The notes beneath the pieces are model-generated. The model was not told the DNA's origin. It worked only from the letters and a program-made list of their open reading frames with translations, and did no database searches. This document shows positions 1-5,065 of a DNA stretch of 16,648 nucleotides, in pieces; the first letter of the stretch is position 1; every line of letters begins with the position of its first letter. The DNA is from DATAFO01 sp046728935. GTDB taxonomy: Bacteria > Actinomycetota > Thermoleophilia > Solirubrobacterales > 70-9. The DNA lies in contig JBKPFS010000003.1 of assembly GCA_046728935.1 (NCBI GenBank), forward strand, positions 1-16,648. The letters run 5' to 3'. The translations under genes and the position numbers were made by a program.

Positions 1-2
1 GC

Positions 3-119
3 GCGATCGAGAGCGCGATCGACCAGACAAGGCAGCCGGGCATGAAGCGCACCTGCGTGCGTTCTCCAGATGCCTTCCAGATCACGAACATCGCTCACCG
101 CCTGCACGTCGGCTGCTAG
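3..119 (+). CDS. C-terminal end of an unrecognised protein (5' part outside window)
   Basis: The third forward frame is open from the window edge to a TAG at 117-119 and gives 38 residues, including the stretch MKRTCVRSPDAFQITNIAHR. Third codon positions are mostly G or C, and a perfect 12-bp hairpin starts 6 bases after the stop, as expected for the end of a real gene. An imperfect direct repeat (GCGCGATCGA at 1-10 and 13-22) lies in the coding part and encodes AIE/AID. I do not recognise the family. The fragment has two cysteines, no membrane segment and no catalytic motif that I can name. An internal ATG at 42 could start a 25-residue peptide, but a longer protein entering from the left is more likely. 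Confidence 0.5.
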   Translation, partial: AIESAIDQTRQPGMKRTCVRSPDAFQITNIAHRLHVGC

Positions 120-124
120 GGAAA

Positions 125-162
125 AGCCCGGCCGGGAACCCCGGTAAGGCCCCGGCCGGGCT
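125..162. terminator. GC-rich hairpin, probable transcription terminator
   Basis: Perfect 12-bp stem (AGCCCGGCCGGG at 125-136 pairing with 151-162) with a 14-base loop, 5 bases after the stop of the gene at the left edge. There is no T-tract, which is usual for GC-rich actinobacterial terminators. It may serve both the left gene and the converging minus-strand gene that ends at 215. Confidence 0.7.
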
Positions 163-170
163 CCTGCAAC

Positions 171-200
171 GAGCAGGGCGCGGGTTCGACAGCCCTGCTC
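171..200. terminator. second hairpin between convergent genes
   Basis: Perfect 9-bp stem (GAGCAGGGC at 171-179 pairing with 192-200) and a 12-base loop. It lies 14 bases from the stop of the minus-strand membrane protein gene (215), so it probably terminates that gene. The loop contains GGGTTCGAC, which recalls a tRNA T-arm, but no tRNA folds around it. Confidence 0.6.
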
Positions 201-214
201 AATCCCATGCGGCG

Positions 215-541
215 CTAGCGACCGTTTCGATCCCCGTCGTCGCGGCTCTCGCGGTAGGGGTCGCTCGAGCCGGCCGTGGCCCGACCCCGGCTAATTAGGT
301 AGGCGCCGGCGACGATCGCGACGTAGAGCCATGCCTGGCGGGCGATGAACTCGTCGGTCCCGCCGGTATCGCCACCGTTGATCACGGCGGCGCTGACGAG
401 AATCCCAACAACGACGCCGACCATCGCCCAGAACTCGGTGGTCTTGAACGCCTGCTTGGTCTCGGTCGTCAGGCGGCGAATGCGGCCCTCGCGATGGACT
501 CGATCGGTGCGCACGGCGGCGGGCCTAGTTGCGGCTTCCAT
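215..541 (-). CDS. small two-helix membrane protein of unknown function
   Basis: A 108-residue protein. A charged N-terminal part of about 35 residues is followed by a first hydrophobic helix (FWAMVGVVVGILVSAAVI, about 38-55), a short loop rich in G, D and T, a second helix (AWLYVAIVAGAYLISRG, about 69-85) and a polar tail. The layout 'TTEFWAM - helix - AW - helix - SRG' recurs in many small uncharacterised actinobacterial membrane proteins; no function is established that I know of. The start was chosen at the ATG at 541 because a strong Shine-Dalgarno sequence (GGGAAAGGGA) lies just upstream. The frame is open further upstream to 652, but that extension is basic, low in hydrophobicity and lacks a ribosome site. 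The gene converges on the left-edge gene with two hairpins between them. Confidence 0.75.
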   Translation of the reverse strand: MEAATRPAAVRTDRVHREGRIRRLTTETKQAFKTTEFWAMVGVVVGILVSAAVINGGDTGGTDEFIARQAWLYVAIVAGAYLISRGRATAGSSDPYRESRDDGDRNGR

Positions 542-652
542 GTGTCCCTTTCCCTCGTGTGTCCCGCCTGGGCCGTGCAAGGTGACCGCAGTCGCTCTCG
601 CCCCTTTGCTCCCAGACCGGGTGGCAGATTGCTCTCGCGTTCGGCGAAGCAA

Positions 653-851
653 TGACTGCCTCGTGCGATCTAGTTACCCGCTGAGACAACACCCAAACAA
701 ATGTTCGGATGTCTCAGGGTCCCCGGGAATGCAGTCGCCGGGCCGCACGAGCTGATGCGGTTCCCGGTCAGCCACACCGGAACCGCGGAGGAGCGGGGAG
801 CGTGGGCGCGCTTTGAGCAGCGCTGGCAAGCTCTGGGCGCTCTCGGGCCTG
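653..851. other. spacer without a convincing gene
   Basis: The spacer holds the dyad at 676-720. A short open frame begins at the ATG at 754 and reads MRFPVSHTGTAEERGAWARF before becoming low-complexity where it runs antisense into the acyltransferase gene. I do not recognise it and do not call it a gene. Confidence 0.4.
676..720. repeat. inverted repeat, possible insertion-sequence end or operator
   Basis: ACCC-gc-TGAGACA (676-688) pairs with TGTCTCA-GGGT (710-720): 11 paired bases with a 2-base bulge and a 21-base loop that is AT-rich against its surroundings. Motifs of the type TGAGACA / TGTCTCAGG with TGTTCGGA resemble, from memory, the ends of some IS3/IS481-group elements. No transposase is nearby, so this is at most a relic end. 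A regulatory site is the alternative. Confidence 0.4.
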
Positions 852-875
852 CCGGCGGACCTCGGGCGTCGCCGG
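852..875 (-). terminator. hairpin downstream of the acyltransferase gene
   Basis: CCGGCG (852-857) pairs with CGCCGG (870-875) around a 12-base loop, starting 3 bases past the stop codon at 879 on the minus strand. This is a plausible terminator for the two-gene CNB operon. The stem is short and has no T-tract. Confidence 0.4.
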
Positions 876-878
876 GGG

Positions 879-2369
879 CTAGCCGCGCTCGGCCAGGGTC
901 ACGGCTTCCTCGACCCAGGCCTCAAAGCGGGGTTGGAGATCGTTGTTGATGAACTCCAGCAGCGCTCCCCGATCCGACGGGTCTCGAACCGACTCCGAGA
1001 GCCGGAAGGGCTCGTGCACGACCGCGCTCGTGGTCACCCGTGTCAGCTTTTTGTCGAAGTTGGCTACCGCGATCGGAACGATCAGCGGCTCGGGCTCGAC
1101 GTGCGCCGCAAGCTCGAAGGCGCCGGGGTGGAGGCGAAGCGGCGACTCCTCCGTCGAGGTGCTGGTGCCCTCGGGGCAGATGACGACATTGGTCCCCGCC
1201 TCGAGATAGGACCCCGCGGCGTCCAGGAAGAGCCGGCGACGGGACTCGGCGGACGTCGCGGAGTCCTCGATGGGATCGACGTGGCCCGAGTACACGTAGA
1301 CGTAGCCGAGTCGGTCGTAGAAACTCTGGTGGCCGTACTCATCGGGGCGGGACTTCCGGATCACCCGGACCGGCGCCTGCCCGTACCGTTCGAACAGGAT
1401 CATGCTCGACACGAAGTGGGTATCGAGGGTGAGGATGAACTTGTTGGGCAGCAGGTTCTCGGGGTGGTTCTTGAGGTGGTTCATGACAAACAGGTGACCG
1501 GGCGGCTCCGGCAGGTTCTCGAGCCCGGTGATCCGGTACCGCGTCCCCCGAAAGAGCTCCTGGAACTCGCGCATGTTCCGCTCTCGCACCATCCTGGCGT
1601 CGAGCCGCGGCGAGGCGCCGGCCACGGAGTCGTAGATGCGCTGCAGGCTCTGGTAGAGCCACAGCTCCCGGCGGACGTTCTCGAGGAGGTCCTCGCACAG
1701 GGCGGACAGCTCGCGCTCGGCCGCGTCGCCGTCACTCTTCAACACGTCGATCACGTGGAAGGCATCGGCGAGGGTCAGGCGGCTCTCGAGGTAGTGCGGC
1801 AGCCGGTGAAGGGGGGAGCCCGCCTTGAGCCGCGGGCCGCTCTCCTCCAACAGCTCTCGAATCGCGAGCGCGTCATCGTCGTAGCGCCGGGCGACGATCC
1901 GCAGGCGGGTCGCTCGCAGCCGGTCTCCCACGAGGGTGATCAGGGCGCGCATCAGGTCCAGCCCGAAGCTGGGTGAGGCCTCCGCGTGCTCTTCCAGCGC
2001 GCAGCGCTCGAGGGTCAGCAGGCGCGCGGGCTCGGCGGCAGTCGCGGTCGCCCGGTAGGCGTAGGGCGGGATCATCGCGGACCAACCGATCGGGTACCCG
2101 GGGTGCGAGATGGTCTGGAGCGGATCGAGACCGGATCCCGCGCGATCGCCGCCGCTGCCTGCAAATCCGGATCCATTTACGTCGAAGGACAGCTTGACGT
2201 TCCCCGAGACGAGCAGCGAGAACGACGACGCGGGCTCCCCTTGGGCGAACAGCTCAACCCCTGTCTCGACGTCTCGCCACTCGGATCGCGTCGCGAGCCA
2301 CTCGAGGTCCTCCACGGCGAAGCCGTGGAAGAAGGGGGACGCCCGGAGTGTCTCGAGCTCCGGTGTCAC
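879..2369 (-). CDS. cyclic-nucleotide-binding domain fused to a PlsC-like acyltransferase
   Basis: A 496-residue protein. Residues 8-150 form a CNB/CRP-type sensor domain (SPFFHGFAVEDLEWLA; FAQGEPASSFSLLVSGNVKL), followed by a helical linker (160-275) and a glycerolipid acyltransferase domain (275-450). In that domain CPEGTSTS (398-405) matches the PlsC block III 'FPEGTRS' and VPIAV (431-435) matches block IV. Block I normally reads NHxxxxD; here it is NHLKNHPEN (297-305), with no Asp at the usual spacing, so catalysis may be altered. The ligand loop of the CNB domain reads IGWSAMIPPYAY (94-105) in place of the usual cAMP-type GE...R, so the ligand need not be cAMP. No membrane helix and no DNA-binding domain are evident. 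The GTG start at 2369 was chosen because it overlaps the stop of the upstream CNB gene by 4 bases (GTGA), which implies translational coupling. Inferred role: ligand-gated acyl transfer to a lysophospholipid or similar acceptor at the membrane. Confidence 0.8.
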   Translation of the reverse strand: MTPELETLRASPFFHGFAVEDLEWLATRSEWRDVETGVELFAQGEPASSFSLLVSGNVKLSFDVNGSGFAGSGGDRAGSGLDPLQTISHPGYPIGWSAMIPPYAYRATATAAEPARLLTLERCALEEHAEASPSFGLDLMRALITLVGDRLRATRLRIVARRYDDDALAIRELLEESGPRLKAGSPLHRLPHYLESRLTLADAFHVIDVLKSDGDAAERELSALCEDLLENVRRELWLYQSLQRIYDSVAGASPRLDARMVRERNMREFQELFRGTRYRITGLENLPEPPGHLFVMNHLKNHPENLLPNKFILTLDTHFVSSMILFERYGQAPVRVIRKSRPDEYGHQSFYDRLGYVYVYSGHVDPIEDSATSAESRRRLFLDAAGSYLEAGTNVVICPEGTSTSTEESPLRLHPGAFELAAHVEPEPLIVPIAVANFDKKLTRVTTSAVVHEPFRLSESVRDPSDRGALLEFINNDLQPRFEAWVEEAVTLAERG

Positions 2370-2854
2370 CCGCTCACCGGTCCCCGGCGGGGCATCCCAT
2401 GCAGGGTCGCTCGTGCGCCTTCGAAGCGCTCCGCGACGCTGAACGCCACTCGCTTGAGGATCTCGTAGCCGAGCGGCGGATCCCGCTCGAAGATCTCCTC
2501 GAACGCGGCGCCGGAGACACGGATCAACGCGGAGTCCTCCTCGCAGCGGACCGTGGTCGTGTACCGAAAGGGCGGTCTGAAGGCGGACCACCCGATCAGC
2601 TGGCCAGGCTCCCTCAGCACCGCGAAGAGCAGGTCCTTGTCGGCGACCTGCATGAGGATCTGAACAGCGCCGTGAAGCAGGAAGTGGACGTCGCGGGCAG
2701 CGTCGTGTTGGTGCAGGATCACCGTTCCGGCCACGAGGCGATCCTCGCGGGCCTGCTCGGCTAGCTCCACGAGCGCCCATTGAGGCAGGCCCCGGAAGAA
2801 CGGCACCTCCATCATCCGCTCAAGCTCGACGCCTCGTTCGGCCATCTGCTCCAC
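2366..2854 (-). CDS. stand-alone cyclic-nucleotide-binding (CRP-type) domain protein
   Basis: A 162-residue protein consisting almost wholly of one CNB beta-roll: PFFRGLPQWALVELAEQA (18-35), VAGTVILHQHDAARDVHFLL (41-60) and a ligand loop IGWSAFRPPFRYTTTV (87-102). CRP/FNR regulators carry a C-terminal winged helix of about 70 more residues. This one stops after the dimer-helix region (130-150), so it should not bind DNA by itself. The loop has the same IGWSA-x-x-PP-x-x-Y pattern as the next gene, which suggests duplication and a shared ligand. It overlaps that gene by 4 bases and probably forms a complex with it or tunes it. The start is uncertain: GTG at 2854 is the longest option, and ATG at 2845 has GGAG only 3 bases before it. 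No clear promoter was found upstream. Confidence 0.75.
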   Translation of the reverse strand: MEQMAERGVELERMMEVPFFRGLPQWALVELAEQAREDRLVAGTVILHQHDAARDVHFLLHGAVQILMQVADKDLLFAVLREPGQLIGWSAFRPPFRYTTTVRCEEDSALIRVSGAAFEEIFERDPPLGYEILKRVAFSVAERFEGARATLHGMPRRGPVSG

Positions 2855-2889
2855 GTCCGAACAGAGCTTGTCAGGACCGATCCGCGGCC

Positions 2890-3252
2890 GTGAGCCCCGA
2901 GCGACACGAGGCGATCCAGAGCAACGCGGGAGCGACTGAGGCGGCGATCGAGCAGCTGGCCAACAGCGCCAAGGAACTCCGAGCGCGAGCCCGTCGCCGC
3001 CCCACCCCAGCAGCGCGAAGGGGAAGAAGGCGATCGCGATGGATCAAGCCGCTGACCGACCTTGGTCCCCCGGCCGTTCGGGCTTACGCGGCTCGCGCTG
3101 GCCAGTCCGAGGAGGAGTACCTCCACCAGACGGGCGAGCCGCTCACCCCAGAGGTCGCCGGCACCGCTCTGGTCCCGCTGGTACGGGCAGGTGCCGCCAC
3201 CGTCGCCCCCGGTTTCATGCTGACCGGCGCCTGGCTGCAGAAGCTACCCTGA
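2890..3252 (+). pseudogene. probable SDR-type dehydrogenase relic (C-terminal part only)
   Basis: A GTG-started open frame of 120 residues, in three parts. Residues 1-35 look coding by codon use but are unrecognised. Residues 36-50 are a basic, low-complexity stretch (RRRPTPAARRGRRRSRW). Residues 51-120 look like the last 70 residues of a short-chain dehydrogenase: LTDLGPPAVRAYAARAG, then TPEVAGTALVPLV, then APGFMLTGAWLQKLP. The end matches the usual SDR close 'xPGYxLTGaGLQKLP'. The Rossmann glycine motif and the catalytic YxxxK are absent, so no enzyme activity can remain. It is divergent from the CNB operon with only 35 bases between them and has no ribosome site. It could instead be a small fusion protein, but a decayed gene end is the simpler reading. 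Confidence 0.4.
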
Positions 3253-3504
3253 CCCAGCCCCCGTCACGAGCACCGGGGAAGGGCTAGGTCCCTGACCCAG
3301 CAGGGGCGCGCGCTCCTTGAGCGCGGTGCCCGGCGTACCCGTATGGCGCAGACCCGGCGCGACGGAAGGTCTGCACGTCGGTACAGCTGAACTCGCCGGA
3401 CTCGGCCGCGTTCCGCGCGACTAGGACGCGGCGACAGCCTACTTGAGCTCGCTGCGGCGGAGGCGATCCAAGCCAATCACCAGCGGCACCGCGATCCAGA
3501 GCGC
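3253..3504 (+). other. non-coding or decayed stretch
   Basis: No gene is supported here. Short open frames exist on both strands but change character every 20-30 codons. The forward frame from about 3427 to 3504 leads directly into the broken response regulator and may be its degraded upstream receiver part, but it shows no DD acidic pocket. Confidence 0.4.
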
Positions 3505-3998
3505 GCAGTGGTCGCCATGCCGAAGCTCGACGGCATCGCGGCGACCGAGCTGCTGTGGGCTCGCGACCGGGCTCCGGAGGTGATCGTGCTGACCACCTTC
3601 GACGCCGACGAGCACGTCCTCCGGGCGCTGCGGGCGGGTGCAAGCGGCTTCCTGCTCAAGGACACACCGCCGGAGGAGATAGCGCGGCGATCCGCAAGGT
3701 CGCGGCCGGCGAGGTGATGCTCTCGCCGCAGGTCACGCGCCGGCTCGTCGACCACGTGGCCGAGTCGGGTGCGAGCGCGCGCCGTGAGCGCGCCCGCGAG
3801 GCGCTAGAGCGGCTCACCGACCGGGAGCACGAGGTGGCGCTCGCGCTCGGCGAGGGCAAGTCGAACGCCGAGGTCGCGGCCGAGCTCTACATGAGCGTCG
3901 CCACCGTCAAGGGCCACGTCTCCAGCCTGCTCTCCAAGCTCGAGCTCAACAACCGAGTTCAGGTCGCCCTACTCGTGCACGACGCCGACGGCGAGTAA
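3505..3998 (+). pseudogene. broken NarL/LuxR-family response regulator
   Basis: The first frame gives MPKLDGIAATELL, then VIVLTTFDADEHVLRALRAG and GFLLKDTPPEEI: the second half of a receiver domain, with the conserved Thr (LTT) and Lys (LKD). At about 3680-3690 the frame shifts by one base. The second frame continues with IRKVAAGEVMLSP and a complete LuxR-type helix-turn-helix (LTDREHEVALALGEGKSNAE, VATVKGHVSSLLSKL), ending at the TAA at 3996. The first half of the receiver is missing, including the acidic pair and the phosphoacceptor Asp that normally precedes 'MPxxDG' by a few residues (VVAMPKLDG instead of xxMDVRMPKLDG). No partner kinase lies beside it. A one-base assembly error could explain the frameshift but not the missing N-terminus. 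Confidence 0.75.
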
Positions 3999-4083
3999 CG
4001 GGTGAGCCACGGCATGCCGCTCGCTTGGCGTGAAGAGCGCAATGCGGCCTGCAGGCCTCGCGTGCGACCCTCCGTGAGCTCGG

Positions 4084-4089
4084 TATAAG
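4084..4089 (+). promoter_or_regulatory. candidate -10 box (TATAAG) for leaderless VOC gene
   Basis: TATAAG ends 7 bases before the GTG start at 4097, so transcription would begin at or next to the start codon. No convincing -35 box was seen. The same spacing recurs at four other genes in this window. Confidence 0.4.
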
Positions 4090-4096
4090 TCGAGGC

Positions 4097-4444
4097 GTGA
4101 CGATCAGCAGGGCGGTGCCCAATATCCGCTCGGATCGGCCGGCCGAGACCCGCGACTTCTTGGTGGACCTTTTCGGCTTCGAGGTGGCGATGGACATGGG
4201 CTGGGTGATGACGGTCGCGTCGCCGCGCAACCCGTCCGTCCAGATCACGATCGTGGGTGGTGACGACATGGCCGCCCCCGGGATTACCGTCGAGGTGGAG
4301 GATGTCGATGCGGTTCACGACAAGGCGGTGGAGCGGGGCTGCGAGATCGCCTATTCGTTGCGTGACGAGGAGTGGGGAGTGCGGCGCTTCATGCTGCGCG
4401 AGCCGAGCGGGACGGTCGTGAACGTCGTATCGCACAGCCGTTAA
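4097..4444 (+). CDS. VOC (glyoxalase/bleomycin-resistance fold) family protein
   Basis: A 115-residue protein with the paired beta-alpha-beta-beta-beta layout of the vicinal-oxygen-chelate fold. ETRDFLVDLFGFEVAMDMGW (about 14-33) is the typical first module ('FYxdlLGFev'), followed by ITVEVEDVDAVHDKAVERGC (about 61-80) and the closing strand REPSGTVVNVVSHS (about 100-113, like 'DPdGnvinlv'). Length is normal for a single-module member that dimerises. The substrate cannot be deduced: such proteins range from glyoxalases to antibiotic-binding or dioxygenase-like enzymes. Start: GTG at 4097 with almost no ribosome site but a TATAAG box 7 bases upstream, pointing to a leaderless message. It is the only intact gene between 2880 and 5060, surrounded by relics. 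Confidence 0.8.
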   Translation: MTISRAVPNIRSDRPAETRDFLVDLFGFEVAMDMGWVMTVASPRNPSVQITIVGGDDMAAPGITVEVEDVDAVHDKAVERGCEIAYSLRDEEWGVRRFMLREPSGTVVNVVSHSR

Positions 4445-4505
4445 GCGACGGACGAAGGGGGTCGCTCCGACCGCCATCGGCACGCTGCGCGCCTTGGGGA
4501 GCCCC

Positions 4506-4800
4506 TCACTCGTCGGTGACGTCGAGGTCGACTCGACTGAGGCGTGCGCGGTCGGCAAGAACGTCGATGGCGACGAATCGGGTCGGGCACGTGCGGGCCG
4601 AGCGGCTCCTCGGGCCGCGATTTGCGCGCCCTCAGGTGTCCGGGCACACCCGGGCGACCATGGTGGGTCAGCCATGCCGAAAGGTCCTCGATCCCACCGC
4701 TGTCGGCTCGGCTGACTCGTAGCCAGCCTTCCTGAAGGGCGTCGTCGGCCTTGCTCAACGAGCCCAGCATCCGATAGGCGACCGCTTTCAGATGCGGGGC
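4506..4800 (-). pseudogene. ECF sigma factor relic with large internal deletion (SigJ-like)
   Basis: Read on the minus strand from about 4800: HLKAVAYRMLGSLSKADDAL, QEGWLRVSRADSGGIEDLSA and WLT are a clear sigma-70 region 2. A one-base insertion follows, then TMVARVCPD in the next frame, then a shift back to RARKSRPEEPLGPHVPDP. The sequence then jumps, in yet another frame, to FVAIDVLADRARLSRVDLDV ending DE-stop at 4506, which resembles the extreme C-terminus of SigJ-type sigma factors that carry a SnoaL-like tail. Region 4 and most of the SnoaL domain (about 180 residues by comparison with the family) are gone, as is the very N-terminus. It cannot function as a sigma factor. It is a different subfamily from the near-complete sigma gene at 7417-8349. 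Confidence 0.7.
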
Positions 4801-5036
4801 TGATCGCGGGCGTGGCCATTGCCGGCGGAGGGTCGGTCTCGCGGACCTGGGCGCCCTTTCCCCCTACCTGGCGTTCTTCGGCGTCGCGTCAGGCGCTCCC
4901 CTTCCACTACTACGCGCGCCATGATCCGCTGACCAACGGCGTCGGCATCGGCGATCTCGCCGTCTTGGGGCTGTTGACGTCGGCTCTCACGGCGCTCGCC
5001 GTAGCAGGCATGGGACGCCGGGACCTGCGCGCGTAG
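4801..5036 (+). pseudogene. ABC-2 type transporter permease relic (C-terminal tail)
   Basis: The last part reads HYYARHDPLTNGVGIGDLAV, LGLLTSALTALAVAGM and GRRDLRA-stop, matching the end of ABC-2 permeases (a periplasmic 'P(F/Y)YY...DPLxNG' loop, a last membrane helix, then 'xRRDLR'). Upstream, another frame gives GLADLGALSPYLAFFGVASG, which should join directly to it; a one-base shift near 4893 separates them. Everything before about 4830 is lost. The relic begins where the oppositely oriented sigma relic begins (about 4800), so a rearrangement breakpoint lies there. No ATP-binding partner subunit is in the window. Confidence 0.6.
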
Positions 5037-5065
5037 GCTGTGCCTCCGGCAAGACCAGACCCTGA

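Noticed and set aside
171..200. Possible tRNA T-arm (GGTTCGAC in a hairpin loop)
   Set aside because: The surrounding 9-bp stem is symmetrical about the loop and no acceptor, D or anticodon arms can be folded; it reads better as a terminator hairpin.
754..949. Small plus-strand gene starting MRFPVSHTGTAEERG
   Set aside because: The first 30 residues are plausible, but the rest runs antisense through the terminator and the end of the acyltransferase gene, with no ribosome site and no family match.
813..1976. Long plus-strand open frame (about 387 codons)
   Set aside because: It is antisense to the acyltransferase gene, rich in R, G, E and H, and lacks any recognisable domain; a typical GC-rich shadow of the real minus-strand gene.
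2840..2890. Shared divergent promoter between the CNB operon and the SDR-like relic
   Set aside because: No convincing -10 or -35 hexamers or dyad could be placed in these 35 bases for either direction.
3959..4819. 286-codon minus-strand open frame across the VOC gene and the sigma relic
   Set aside because: It covers the VOC gene in antisense, and its upstream part is an out-of-frame reading of the sigma relic; no domain is recognisable in it.
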